20,589 nt of DNA from Parcubacteria group bacterium GW2011_GWA2_36_10 (GCA_000991205.1 LBRC01000021.1:1-20589), one strand, 5' to 3'; shown: positions 1 through 8,538, counted from the first letter of the stretch. Numbers and translations: made by a program. Notes: generated by a model from the sequence alone, not told the origin.

Positions 1-407
1 GAAAAACGCGTGCTATTATTTGGCACAATAAAATAATTTTTCACTATCGGACCTTCTAAATTACCAATAGTAATATCCGCTGAATTCAAAAAATCTTTGA
101 TTTTTAAAAAAGGGTAAGCTTCATCTTTGCTTTTTTTACTCAAAAAATCTACGTGCCGAGCCAGCATAATATCACCAGTAAAAATAAAACTCAATGACTT
201 TGGCTCCTCTACTTTAGGCTCGATAATTGCTGGCGTAGAAGTGACTATTTTTTTTACTACTACAACTTGTTTTTGTTCGACTAATAAATTATTACTGGTC
301 TTGGCTCGCCTCGCTATGGCTTCGTCGGAGCGGGCTAAAACTAAAGCGCCCACCAGACAGGTGAGGCCTAAAATAAATAAAATAATCGATAATTTAATTC
401 TGTTCAT
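1..407 (-). CDS. CapA-like (PGA_cap, metallophosphatase fold) protein, N-terminal part, cut by window edge
   Basis: I translated this minus-strand frame by hand. It starts at ATG 407-405 and is open to the window edge, giving 135 residues. Residues 5-25 are a hydrophobic segment (signal anchor), followed by a polar linker to about residue 70. Then come FTGDIMLARHV (76-86) and ADITIGNLEGP (110-120), the first two conserved blocks of the CapA/PGA_cap family (poly-gamma-glutamate capsule synthesis protein, PF09587). Members are extracytoplasmic, anchored proteins with a metallophosphatase-like fold; GD and N-EGP correspond to predicted metal-site residues. The start overlaps the end of the upstream polymerase/ligase gene by 14 nt, so it is translationally coupled. 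Its place after a flippase and a polymerase suggests a surface polymer role, but the substrate cannot be told. Confidence 0.8.
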   Translation of the reverse strand, partial: MNRIKLSIILFILGLTCLVGALVLARSDEAIARRAKTSNNLLVEQKQVVVVKKIVTSTPAIIEPKVEEPKSLSFIFTGDIMLARHVDFLSKKSKDEAYPFLKIKDFLNSADITIGNLEGPIVKNYFIVPNNSTRF

Positions 408-1686
408 CTTGCGTGCTGACAATGGTCAGGCTTAAAAGCAAGAAAAATAATAAGCTCAAATCGTTTTTAAAATAAGGCGCATCGACTAGACCCTGCACAA
501 AGACAACTAACCAAGACAAACTTAAGGGCCAAGCTAAATAATGTTTGGCTAAAAATAATTGTTTTAAATCTTTAGTTATTAAATAAATAAAAACTAAAAA
601 TAATAATAAACCTAAAATTCCCAGCTCCACCCAAAAATTTAGAAAAATATTATGAGGATATAAAAATATTTCCAGCCAAGTGATTTGATGATATTGGGCA
701 AACAATGTCTGGTAGCCATTTAAGCCCGCTCCAAAAAACCAATGCTCTTTTAACATCAATAGAGTTTCTTGCCACTGTAAGCCACGGATAGCTAGTGAGC
801 TAGTGAAATGACTAACCGCCGGATGAAACAAATCATTAAAGGCGGTGAGGAAATAGTTTTTTAAGGCCGAAAAGAAAACTAAATATAAAGCTAGACCCAA
901 GAAAAAACCTTGCTGCCACTTAGTTTTTAGTTTAAAGAAAACAAAAATAAATAGAGCACAAGCTAAGGCTAAAATCGCCGCTTCGCTTTTAGTCATCAAG
1001 ACTAGCCAAGTGCCAGCCAAAACGTTTAATAGAATAGCCCCTCTGTTCCAGGAAGAGAGCGTATTTTTTAATTCAAAAATATAAGCGAATAAAAAGGCGA
1101 GGAGTGGCGCTACTAATAAAGTGACGGCATTAGGATAAGAAAAAACAGCGGTTAATCTTTTGATGTTGGGATAATTATAGGCTGCGGGTAGTCTCCAGTC
1201 CGTAAAATACTGATAAAGGGCAACGACGCTTAAAAATAAAATTAAAACAGCGAAGCTGTTAAAAATAATAGCTCGATTTTTTTTGCCCTTAGCCAGCTTC
1301 GCCGAATCTAGGCGAGCTAAATCTAACACTAAAAAACTAAATAAAATTGGTTCGAGAAAATAAGCACGCCATAAGCCTAAAGAGCTGAAATTAAAATGAT
1401 ACATTAAAGCCATGAGAGAAACCGCTAACCAAGCAGCGAGCCATAGACGCCAATACTTAGGCAGGGTGAGCACCCCGCGAAGCGGGGTCTCCCTACGGTC
1501 GAAAAACCAGACAGCAAATAAAACTAAAAACATCAGCTCAAGTAATGAACTTGGTAAGCCAAAGAAATTAAAGCGCCAGCCATAGCTGGGCAGTAAAACA
1601 ATTAAAACAGCTAAAGCTAAAATACGGCTGCGCCAAGCAAGTGCAAAAAATAAAATGATAAGAGGAATTAATAAGAAATTTATCAT
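394..1686 (-). CDS. O-antigen ligase / Wzy-type polysaccharide polymerase family membrane protein
   Basis: This is a 430-residue protein made almost entirely of membrane helices (about 10-12). The motif PHNIFLNFWVELGILGLLLF near residue 345, after a long polar loop, is the Wzy_C/WaaL signature (H-N, then E-G-G) of O-antigen ligases and polymerases that use undecaprenyl-linked glycans outside the membrane. Its ATG shares one base with the stop codon of the upstream flippase gene (TAATG), the usual pairing of Wzx-like and Wzy-like proteins. Residues 64-73 (RRETPLRGVL), in the loop after the second helix, are encoded by a GC-rich palindrome unlike the surrounding AT-rich codons. Family assignment is firm; polymerase versus ligase is not decidable. 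Confidence 0.8.
   Translation of the reverse strand: MINFLLIPLIILFFALAWRSRILALAVLIVLLPSYGWRFNFFGLPSSLLELMFLVLFAVWFFDRRETPLRGVLTLPKYWRLWLAAWLAVSLMALMYHFNFSSLGLWRAYFLEPILFSFLVLDLARLDSAKLAKGKKNRAIIFNSFAVLILFLSVVALYQYFTDWRLPAAYNYPNIKRLTAVFSYPNAVTLLVAPLLAFLFAYIFELKNTLSSWNRGAILLNVLAGTWLVLMTKSEAAILALACALFIFVFFKLKTKWQQGFFLGLALYLVFFSALKNYFLTAFNDLFHPAVSHFTSSLAIRGLQWQETLLMLKEHWFFGAGLNGYQTLFAQYHQITWLEIFLYPHNIFLNFWVELGILGLLLFLVFIYLITKDLKQLFLAKHYLAWPLSLSWLVVFVQGLVDAPYFKNDLSLLFFLLLSLTIVSTQDEQN
1472..1488. repeat. GC-rich palindrome inside a coding sequence
   Basis: The arms ACCCCGC and GCGGGGT are perfectly complementary around the loop GAA. The same core (CCCCGC, three-base loop, GCGGGG) occurs at 12592-12608, 16494-16508 and 16946-16960, and a close variant at 7109-7125. 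Here it is read through in frame in the Wzy-like gene. Confidence 0.7.
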
Positions 1687-3113
1687 TAGTCAGTTTTAGT
1701 TAGTATTTTTTTTAATAGCTCTTTACTGATGCCGCGGGTGACGTATAAAACTATCACGTAAACCAAGCTAGCTACTATAATAGACAAAATAAAAGAATAG
1801 CTAAAAACAAATTTCCCTAAAATAAAAGCCAAGCAGCTGGCTAAAACAGTTTTGAAAAAAACTGGTGAAAAAAATTTTAAAGGCAAGTGTTTTTTAATAA
1901 CTAAATAAGCAAAAAACCAAAGTAAAAGCTCTACCAAAACTGTTAGCCAAGCGGCAGCGGGTGCTCCGTATTTAGGGATAAAGATAAAATAAGTACTTAG
2001 GCCAACTATTGCTGCGATAAAAAAATACTTGACCATTTCTTTTTGCTTGTTGATAGCAACGACAAGGTAGCTAAAAAAAGTACCAAAATAAATAGCCACG
2101 GTGGCGATGATCAAAATATTTAACAATGGCCCAGAGCCAGCATAATCACGACCAGCTAATAAAATCATCAAAGGTTTACTCACTAGCCAAATGTTGACTA
2201 AAATCAAACCACTTAAAATCACAAAAAAATCAAAAACATGCTGACTTAAAATTTGTAGTTGCTCCCAATTCTTTTGTAAATAATGTGCCGTAAACAAAGG
2301 CACAATCAAACTCATAAACATGTGCGGAAAAGTAGCTAAAACTTCTAATACTCGATATGGCGCGCCGTATAATCCTACCACTTCAGCTGGAGCATAAGCT
2401 GATAAAACTAAAGTGTCGGCTTTAAAATAAACTAAATTCAAAACCGTGGTCAAGGCTAGCGGCCAAGTAGTAATAAAAACTTTTCGCCAATAGGAAAAGT
2501 CAAAAGCAAAATGTAATTTGACAAATTTACGTAAAAATATAATCAGCAAAATCACGCCTAAGGCTTGAGTGAAAGAATGCCAAGCTAAAACACTACGTAA
2601 ACTGCCAGTATTAAAAAATAAATAAAACAAAATAAAACAATAAACACTTTTATTTAATAAGTCGGCAATAGCAACTAGTGGCATAGCTAGTTTTTTAGCA
2701 AAAACAGCGGCTAGAGTAGAAACTAAACTTTGTAAAAAGAAAGTCAAAATAAAATAAATTAGATTAGTTTTTACTTCTGGGGCATAGGGGAAAAAGATGA
2801 TAGCAATTGGCGCTAAAACCAAAACTATTAGTGACGCAAAAAAACGAATCGTAAAAATATTGTTTACTATCTTGCTCTCTTGCTCTGCTTTTTCAGCAGT
2901 GGAAATCTCTCTTAGCAAAGTCAAATATAAGCCTAAGTCGGCTAAAATCATGAAGGTCTGGGCAAAAGCAAAAATAGTAGTATAAAAACCAAAAGAGGTA
3001 GTGCCCAAAATACGGGTAATTAAAGACAAGTTTAAAACGCCAATTAAAATGCTAATGGCCCTTAAAATAACCTGCCATAAAGTGTTCGAAAATATCTTAT
3101 TTGCCGTAGACAT
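1686..3113 (-). CDS. Polysaccharide/lipid-linked oligosaccharide flippase (Wzx, MOP superfamily)
   Basis: This 475-residue protein has about 12-14 predicted membrane helices. The N-terminal pattern, a short polar start, LWQVILRAISILIGVLNLSL and then TRILGTTSFGFYTT, is typical of polysaccharide_synt / MATE-like flippases (RfbX/Wzx). These move undecaprenyl-linked sugar units across the cytoplasmic membrane. A middle block (LNLVYFKADTLVLSAYAPAEVVGLYGAPYR, residues about 220-250) matches the conserved central region of the family. It begins 5 nt after the recA stop codon and overlaps the Wzy-like gene by one base, so recA and these surface polysaccharide genes are probably co-transcribed. The transported sugar cannot be inferred. 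Confidence 0.85.
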   Translation of the reverse strand: MSTANKIFSNTLWQVILRAISILIGVLNLSLITRILGTTSFGFYTTIFAFAQTFMILADLGLYLTLLREISTAEKAEQESKIVNNIFTIRFFASLIVLVLAPIAIIFFPYAPEVKTNLIYFILTFFLQSLVSTLAAVFAKKLAMPLVAIADLLNKSVYCFILFYLFFNTGSLRSVLAWHSFTQALGVILLIIFLRKFVKLHFAFDFSYWRKVFITTWPLALTTVLNLVYFKADTLVLSAYAPAEVVGLYGAPYRVLEVLATFPHMFMSLIVPLFTAHYLQKNWEQLQILSQHVFDFFVILSGLILVNIWLVSKPLMILLAGRDYAGSGPLLNILIIATVAIYFGTFFSYLVVAINKQKEMVKYFFIAAIVGLSTYFIFIPKYGAPAAAWLTVLVELLLWFFAYLVIKKHLPLKFFSPVFFKTVLASCLAFILGKFVFSYSFILSIIVASLVYVIVLYVTRGISKELLKKILTKTD

Positions 3114-3118
3114 TATTT

Positions 3119-4147
3119 TTACTCGATCTCGCGAGATTTATATTCGCTCCAAACTTTTTTCTTGATATCAGCTAATAGTTGTTTATTCTCTTTTAAATAA
3201 GCCTTAGCGTTTTCACGACCAACGCCCAGCTTGATATCGCCATAACTATAAGAATTACCGGACTTGGTGATGACATCAAAACTCAAGCCAACATCCAAAA
3301 CATCACCAGCCACGGAGATACCTTCATTGTACATGATATCAAAAGTAGTGCCTTTGAATGGGGCGGCGACTTTATTTTTGACTACCTTAGCATTGACTTG
3401 GTTGCCGATGATTTTTTCTGCTTGTTTGATTTGAGCAGAACGTCTGACTTCGATACGGACAGAAGAATAAAACTTTAAAGCATTGCCACCCGGAGTTGTT
3501 TCCGGATTACCAAAAAATACACCGATCTTCATCCTAATTTGATTGATAAAGACGATGATGGTATGGCTCTTACCGACGATACCAGCCAGCTTACGCAAAG
3601 CTTGAGACATGAGTCTGGCTTGTAAGCCCATGTGTGAGGCGCCCATCTCACCTTCGATTTCTGCCTTGGGTACTAGAGCAGCCACCGAATCAATAACAAT
3701 CACATCGATGCCGCCGGAGCGAACCAAGGTCTCGACGATTTCTAAAGCTTGCTCACCAGTATCTGGCTGAGAAATAAACAAGTCATCGATATTGACACCG
3801 ATTCTTTTGGCGTAGTCAGGATCAAGAGCGTGCTCCGCATCCACAAAAGCAGCTACTCCACCTTGTTTTTGCACTTCGGCGACAATATGTTGAGCTAGGG
3901 TGGTTTTACCAGAAGCTTCTGGTCCATAAATTTCAACTATTCTACCTTTTGGTATACCGCCGACTCCCAAAGCAATGTCTAGTGAGAGACAGCCAGTTGA
4001 AACTACCTCGACATTCATCGCCTTGGCTTCACCCAATTTCATGATCGAGCCTTCGCCAAAGCGACTACGAATCTGATTGATCGCATTTTCAGTAGCCGTA
4101 TTAATTTTTGTTGTTTGTTTTTTAGCTTCTTTGTTTTCGTTTGCCAT
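3119..4147 (-). CDS. recA: RecA recombinase
   Basis: RecA (342 aa) is the ATP-dependent strand-exchange filament protein of homologous recombination and the co-protease of the SOS response. Walker A is GPEASGKTT (75-83). The catalytic Glu lies in FVDAEHALD (101-109) and Walker B is IDVIVIDS (147-154). Loop L1 is EGEMGASHMGLQARLMSQALRK (165-186), where most RecA proteins have GDSH rather than GASH. Loop L2 contains KIGVFFGNPETTPGGNALKFY (207-227). The C-terminus is short and lacks the long acidic tail of E. coli RecA. The ATG at 4147 gives the expected N-terminal helix. A 7-bp inverted repeat lies just upstream (4166-4186). The gene follows rodZ and precedes a flippase gene by 5 nt. Confidence 0.98.
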   Translation of the reverse strand: MANENKEAKKQTTKINTATENAINQIRSRFGEGSIMKLGEAKAMNVEVVSTGCLSLDIALGVGGIPKGRIVEIYGPEASGKTTLAQHIVAEVQKQGGVAAFVDAEHALDPDYAKRIGVNIDDLFISQPDTGEQALEIVETLVRSGGIDVIVIDSVAALVPKAEIEGEMGASHMGLQARLMSQALRKLAGIVGKSHTIIVFINQIRMKIGVFFGNPETTPGGNALKFYSSVRIEVRRSAQIKQAEKIIGNQVNAKVVKNKVAAPFKGTTFDIMYNEGISVAGDVLDVGLSFDVITKSGNSYSYGDIKLGVGRENAKAYLKENKQLLADIKKKVWSEYKSREIE

Positions 4148-4165
4148 ATGATTCTTTCTTTCTTG

Positions 4166-4186
4166 AGCAAAAGGCCTGATTTTGCT
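4166..4186. promoter_or_regulatory. Inverted repeat just upstream of recA
   Basis: The arms AGCAAAA and TTTTGCT are exactly complementary and separated by 7 bases, inside the 49-nt gap between the rodZ-like stop and the recA ATG. It could be an operator (for example an SOS repressor site of unknown consensus) or a short RNA hairpin. It has no T-run, so it is not an intrinsic terminator. Function is inference. Confidence 0.4.
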
Positions 4187-4196
4187 GAATATCTAA

Positions 4197-4883
4197 TTAA
4201 TTAGTTTGTATAAATCCCGCTACTTCTTCGCGTAAAATATTTAAATAAATCGTCTGTGTTTTACTATGCTTCTTTTTAGCATTTATTTCTAAATTATTCA
4301 AGCCGATGCTTAAGGCTACATTAGTTTTAAAATTTCCTTGTTCATCTAATAAGACTAATTCATTGTTAATAAACAATTGCACTTCTGGCTCGCTCTTACC
4401 CTCAATATCTACCGAGCTGGCACCAGTTTTTAAATCAGCGCTAGGAGAAAAAATTTCTACTTTCGGTGGAGAAATAATATTATTTATTTCCCAGACCAAA
4501 TAGCTCAAGGCTAATAACACAACTGCAGCTAAGAGTATTTTTCTGACAAGGTGCGGGCCTAAATATTTAGCAAATTTATTTTCTTTTTTTAATTCTTCAT
4601 CTTTAAATTGATCACCCACTACTTTTTCTTTTTTATAGTCACTTAATAATTCGCGACTCGGTAAAGCTAAAAAGTCTGCGTAAAGCTTAAGCCAGGTGCG
4701 AATATAAATTTCACCAGGCAAGGCTTGATAATCACCAACTTCTAAATGTTCTAGGTATTTAATTTGAATTTTAGTAGCGGCCGAAACTTGCTCCAAGCTC
4801 AAGCCCTGCTCTTGTCTACTTTGTTTCAAACGATTGTTAACTGTTTGTCCTTGGCTGATTGTTTTTCTTTGAAAATTTACCAT
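4197..4883 (-). CDS. RodZ-like protein: HTH_25 domain, one membrane helix, extracellular Ig-like domain
   Basis: This is a 228-residue single-pass protein. Residues 16-73 form the RodZ-type HTH (RLKQSRQEQGLSLEQVS, then TKIQIKYLEHLEVGDY and LPGEIYIRTWLKLYADFL). In rod-shaped bacteria this domain binds MreB on the cytoplasmic side. A basic/acidic linker (85-107) precedes a membrane helix at 114-132. The outside part (141-217, EIFSPSADLKTGASSVDIEG to LNNLEINAKKKHSKTQTIYL) reads as a beta-sandwich like the Glucodextranase_B/Ig-like domains often fused to this HTH, in place of the DUF4115 domain of proteobacterial RodZ. The start is 7 nt after the ftsK stop codon. No mreB is in the window. Confidence 0.8.
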   Translation of the reverse strand: MVNFQRKTISQGQTVNNRLKQSRQEQGLSLEQVSAATKIQIKYLEHLEVGDYQALPGEIYIRTWLKLYADFLALPSRELLSDYKKEKVVGDQFKDEELKKENKFAKYLGPHLVRKILLAAVVLLALSYLVWEINNIISPPKVEIFSPSADLKTGASSVDIEGKSEPEVQLFINNELVLLDEQGNFKTNVALSIGLNNLEINAKKKHSKTQTIYLNILREEVAGFIQTN

Positions 4884-4890
4884 GGTGTAC

Positions 4891-7045
4891 TTAAAATTTT
4901 CTAGCTTGCACCTCTTCTGCTAAATCATCTTCTTCATCTAGCAAACTTTCTTCGTCGTTAACTTCACCTAAATCTGTTTCGTCTAATTCAGTCGAAAAAT
5001 TTTCTTCTAGCTCATCTTGGGAAACTAAAACTTCTCTGGGTTTGGCACCATCACCAGGGCCCACTACACCCATTTCTTCCAAAATATCTAGTAGTCTGGC
5101 AGCTCGCGCATAGCCGACGCGCAAACGTCTTTGCAAAAGCGTGGCCGAAGCTTTGCCGGCTTTAATCACCGCCTCTTTAGCCTCCATGGTCAAATCATCT
5201 TCGTAGTCATTGCCACCGGAGCTTGAGCCCATGACGCCATGTGAGTGACCAATCTTTTCTACTATCTTTGGATCATATTCTGGCTCACCACCTTGAGATT
5301 TGATATAGTCAATCACGGCACTAATTTCTTCATCTGACACATAAGCGCCTTGAATACGGCCGGGGTGAGTGAGTTCAGCGGTCATAAACAACATATCACC
5401 TTTGCCTAGCAGTTTTTCTGCCCCAGCCGAATCAATAATTGTACGAGAGTCAATATTTGAAGCGACCGAAAAAGCAATACGCGAAGTAATATTGGCTTTG
5501 ATCAAACCAGTGATAACGTTAGTCGATGGTCTTTGGGTGGCTAAAACTAAATGAATACCGACGGCACGAGCCATTTGCGCCAAACGAATAATAGCCCCCT
5601 CTACTTCTTTAGCGGCGGTTTGCATCAAGTCAGCTAACTCGTCGATGATGATCACGATATATGGTAGTTTATTGACAATCACCGCACTGTTATAGCTCTC
5701 TAAATTTCTTTTGTTAGCAGCTTGTAAAAGCTTATAGCGTTGCTCCATTTCCGAGACAGCCCAACGTAAAGCATTGATAGTTTTGTCTGGCTCATTGATG
5801 ACTGGTGTGAGTAAATAGGGAATATTATTATAAACTGAAAGTTCCACGCGCTTGGGGTCAACTAAAATAAACTTTAATTCGTCGGGTGAGTTTTCATAAA
5901 TCAAACTTAAAATAATATTATTGACACAAACAGATTTTCCCGAGCCAGTCGCCCCGGCGATTAATAAATGTGGCATGTTGCCTAAGTTAGCTAGCTTCGG
6001 TGTGCCGGCGACATCTTTACCAAGAGAAATAAATAAATTATTTTTACGTTTACGATATTCATCACTTTCTAAAATTTCTCTCAACTTTACGATTGAGACG
6101 GTCTGATTTGGTACCTCAATGCCCACTAAAGATTTTCCAGGAATAGGGGCTTCAATTCTCAAGGGGTGCGCAGCTAAAGCTAGAGCTAAATCATTTTGTA
6201 GAGTCAAAATATGAGCCAGCTTTACACCTTCGGCTGGACGCAAAGTATACTGGGTGACTGTTGGTCCGACATTGACATCCGACATCTCTACTTCGATGCC
6301 AAAGTTTTCTAAAGTCTTTTTGATCTTGGCCATGTTGGCGTCGATATCACCGGACATTGGTTTGGAATTGGAGTAAGTCAGAAGCTCGAGTGGCACGATA
6401 ATCTTACGTGGCTTTTTAGCTACTGCTTGCTCAACTACTTCTTCTTGACTAGCCTCTGCTTTGTGGACGAGTATAGCGACTTCTTCTTGGCTGTTTTCTT
6501 CAGTACTAAACTCTTCTTCTTCACTGATTTCTTCCGGCACATCTTCTTCACCACCGCTAGGCAAAAGCTTTTCTTTTAAGATACCCAAGGCCTTAGCTCT
6601 ATCTACCATAGCCCTAAAAGAAGTATTAAAGCCTAGTAAAATACCAATGGTCAATAAAGCCAAGAGAGCAACGAGTGCGCCCCAAAAACCTAAAAATTGC
6701 TGGGCGAGCTTGCCTAGACCATAGCCTAAAGCACCACCACCACTACCCAGAGAAACTACGTCTTGGTATTCAGCTGCACCAACAAAAAAATCAAATAAAG
6801 CACAAAAAGAGGCTAGTACTAAAGCTAAACCAAAATAATTGCTAAGCTTGAGCAAATATTTTTCGCTATTCAATAAAGCATAGCCTAAAAATAAAAGTAA
6901 AATTAAAAAAAGCCAAGACTAAAAATATCACCACAATCGCAATACCGCGTTTAGTTTCTGGAGACAAAGTCCAGTGACCAATATAATTTTCATCTTCGCT
7001 GATCTCGCGTCTATTTCTGCCTAATTTTTCTCTTTTTCTTGCCAT
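4891..7045 (-). CDS. ftsK: FtsK/SpoIIIE DNA translocase, with an apparent one-base frameshift near the N-terminus
   Basis: FtsK is a septal, membrane-anchored, ATP-driven DNA pump for chromosome segregation. The uninterrupted frame runs from 6873 (TTG) to 4891, 660 aa. In that numbering there are membrane helices at about 10-35 and 60-82, an acidic linker 105-150, the alpha/beta motor with Walker A GATGSGKS (307-314) and Walker B YIVIIIDELADLM (405-417), and a gamma winged helix (about 565-635). The natural start is ATG 7045: its frame reads MARKREKLGRNRREIS, then SPETKRGIAIVVIFLVLAFF, a classical FtsK N-terminus. It then runs out at TAG 6868-6866. Removing one T from the 7-T run (6905-6911) joins the frames into 717 aa with a complete first helix. 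A promoter-like sequence and an upstream terminator precede it. Confidence 0.93.
6905..6911 (-). other. ftsK: Homopolymer at the ftsK frameshift
   Basis: The minus strand has seven T residues (GGCTTTTTTTAATTTT) at the point where the reading frame of the FtsK N-terminus must shift by one base to continue into the rest of the protein. Six T residues would give ALILLL-type coding through the first membrane helix. Sequencing error, a true indel, or slippage during transcription or translation are all possible. Confidence 0.75.
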
Positions 7046-7051
7046 ATTTAG

Positions 7052-7095
7052 AGTTTTATTTTACTTTAAACATAGTATATTTTAGCATATTTAAA
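7052..7095 (-). promoter_or_regulatory. Possible ftsK promoter region
   Basis: Between the terminator of the upstream gene and the ftsK ATG, the minus strand contains TATGCTAAAATATACTATG, with TATACT (and TAAAAT) as possible -10 elements. No convincing -35 is seen. This is the only space available for an ftsK promoter after the terminator at 7102-7125. Confidence 0.35.
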
Positions 7096-7101
7096 GAAAA
7101 A

Positions 7102-7125
7102 ACAAAAACCCCGCCGAAGGCGGGG
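7102..7125 (-). terminator. Intrinsic terminator after the higA-like gene
   Basis: On the minus strand the arms CCCCGCC and GGCGGGG enclose a three-base loop (TTC) and are followed directly by TTTTTGTTTTTTC. This is a textbook rho-independent terminator. It separates the Fic/HigA unit from ftsK. Confidence 0.88.
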
Positions 7126-7147
7126 AATTTATATTCACTAATTTAGA

Positions 7148-7450
7148 TTACACAACAAACTCAAATACTTTTACGTTATTTTTCAAGACCTTGCTCATGC
7201 CATCGCTTTCGATGGCTAGTTCATAGTGAGATTGGAGGTTAAGCCAAAATTGTGCTGAAGTATTAAAATATTTAGCTAGACGTAAGGCTGTATTAGCACT
7301 AATAGCTCTGGAGCCATGAATAATTTCATTAACTCTTCTGGGCGCAACATCAATGTCTTTTGCTAAACGATATTGACTGATAGCAAAAGGAATTAAAAAT
7401 TCTTCATTTAATATTTCACCCGGATGAATTGGTTTTATTTTTTTAGTCAT
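7148..7450 (-). CDS. higA: HigA-family antitoxin-like XRE regulator
   Basis: A 100-residue protein from ATG 7450 (MTKKIKPIHPGEILNEEFL). I chose this start because the family begins with the HPGEIL motif; the frame is open further upstream only because it overlaps the Fic gene. Residues about 20-60 form an XRE-type helix-turn-helix (SQYRLAKDIDVAPRRVNEII, then HGSRAISANTALRLAKYFNT), and the C-terminal SAQFWLNLQSHYEL is the HigA/VapI signature. HigA proteins repress their own operon and neutralise the RelE-like RNase HigB. No HigB is present; instead the gene lies 7 nt after a Fic gene and ends in a strong terminator. It is likely the regulator of that unit. An orphan regulator is the alternative. 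Confidence 0.85.
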   Translation of the reverse strand: MTKKIKPIHPGEILNEEFLIPFAISQYRLAKDIDVAPRRVNEIIHGSRAISANTALRLAKYFNTSAQFWLNLQSHYELAIESDGMSKVLKNNVKVFEFVV

Positions 7451-7457
7451 AATATTA

Positions 7458-8516
7458 TTAAGAATTTGACACGTACCAAGTGGCTTTGCCCTTACCAATG
7501 GCTTTGATAATTTTAATCTTTTTTAATTTCTGTAATTGTAATTGAGCGCTTCGTTTAGGGCAAGACAAAACATCTTCGACGTCTTTAGTAGAAATCCGCC
7601 CGACTTGATCGATAAAATCAATTATTTTTAACTGTTCAGGACTAAGATAAATTGGTGCTTTTATTTTTTCATCAACATCACGAGTGGATAATGACAAAAT
7701 TCTATTTTTTACCTCATCAATCTCATTTTTAAATCCTTTGGTAAAATATTCTAGCCACGAAGTCGCGTCTCTTTTTCTTTCTTCGTATGTTTTTCCTAAA
7801 TTAATTGCTTTATAATAAGCCGGCCGGTTGGTATTATAATAATCTTCTAAGGCAAATAAACGACGAAAGTCATAGCCTCGCTGATAAAGCACTAGCGTAG
7901 CCAAAGCACGCGCTGTACGACCATTGCCGTCATTAAATGGGTGAATAGCAGCAATTTCTAAATGAGCAATCGCTGCTACTAGCACGGGATTAATTTCTAA
8001 GTCTTTGCTATCTTTTAGCCAAGTAATAAAATCTGCCATTAATTTTGGCACTTGTTTTGCTTCTGGTCCAGTATAGAGAGTTTCTTGTGGTTCTCCAAAT
8101 TTTCGACGCACTACATAAATTGGCCCCGGCCGATAATGACCACAATATTGCGGGGCTAAAGTTTTGTCAGTGACTAATTTATGAATTTGTAAAATTACTT
8201 TTTCGCTGATTGCTTTTTTATCGCTTACAATCTTCTCAATATACTTCAAAGCGGCTAGATAATTTTTTACTTCATAAATATCCCTATCAGGTGCGTCTAT
8301 TTTTTTCTTGGCATACAAGGCTTCAACTTGTCCCATATCTAAACCATTGCCTTCTATTTCAGTAGAGTGGTGCGTCATACGAATGACAGCCTGGCGACGT
8401 AGACGCAACTCTTGTTGAGGAAGTATTTTAGCACGACCAATTATGCCCTTAGCTTCAGCGATAGCTGTCAAGTTGAGTAAAATTTTATTATTTAATTTAT
8501 ACTTTGGATCAAACAT
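7458..8516 (-). CDS. Fic domain protein (class II, N-terminal inhibitory helix) with C-terminal winged helix
   Basis: This is a 352-residue protein from ATG 8516 (MFDPKYKLNN). The upstream in-frame extension (to 8606) crosses the promoter and terminator and is not credible. The Fic core HPFNDGNGRTAR (192-203) matches HPFx(D/E)GNGRxxR completely, so nucleotide transfer (usually AMPylation of a hydroxyl side chain) should be possible. STEIEGN (51-57) is the (S/T)xxxE(G/N) autoinhibitory motif, placed N-terminally as in class II Fic proteins. Residues about 290-352 (SPEQLKIIDFIDQVGRIST, then SAQLQLQKLKKIKIIKAIGKG) are a winged helix, as in COG3177 members. AAGGAG sits only one base before the ATG. 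It forms a two-gene unit with the HigA-like gene. The target is unknown. Confidence 0.9.
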   Translation of the reverse strand: MFDPKYKLNNKILLNLTAIAEAKGIIGRAKILPQQELRLRRQAVIRMTHHSTEIEGNGLDMGQVEALYAKKKIDAPDRDIYEVKNYLAALKYIEKIVSDKKAISEKVILQIHKLVTDKTLAPQYCGHYRPGPIYVVRRKFGEPQETLYTGPEAKQVPKLMADFITWLKDSKDLEINPVLVAAIAHLEIAAIHPFNDGNGRTARALATLVLYQRGYDFRRLFALEDYYNTNRPAYYKAINLGKTYEERKRDATSWLEYFTKGFKNEIDEVKNRILSLSTRDVDEKIKAPIYLSPEQLKIIDFIDQVGRISTKDVEDVLSCPKRSAQLQLQKLKKIKIIKAIGKGKATWYVSNS

Positions 8517-8522
8517 ACTCCT

Positions 8523-8538
8523 TACTATATAAATAGTA
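8523..8538. promoter_or_regulatory. Palindrome overlapping the -10 of the fic promoter (operator candidate)
   Basis: TACTAT and ATAGTA are perfect arms around a four-base AT loop. The dyad overlaps the TATACT -10 element and lies 7 bases before the fic ATG, a standard place for autorepression by the HigA-like protein or by the winged helix of the Fic protein. The regulator is inferred, not shown. Confidence 0.5.

Noticed and set aside
127..435. Plus-strand open frame of 102 codons at the left end.
   Set aside because: The opposite strand encodes the conserved CapA-like motifs GDIMLAR and NLEGP, so the plus frame is a shadow.
7450..7498. A longer HigA-like protein starting at 7498.
   Set aside because: The added residues overlap the end of fic in another frame. 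ATG 7450 puts the conserved HPGEIL motif at its usual place.
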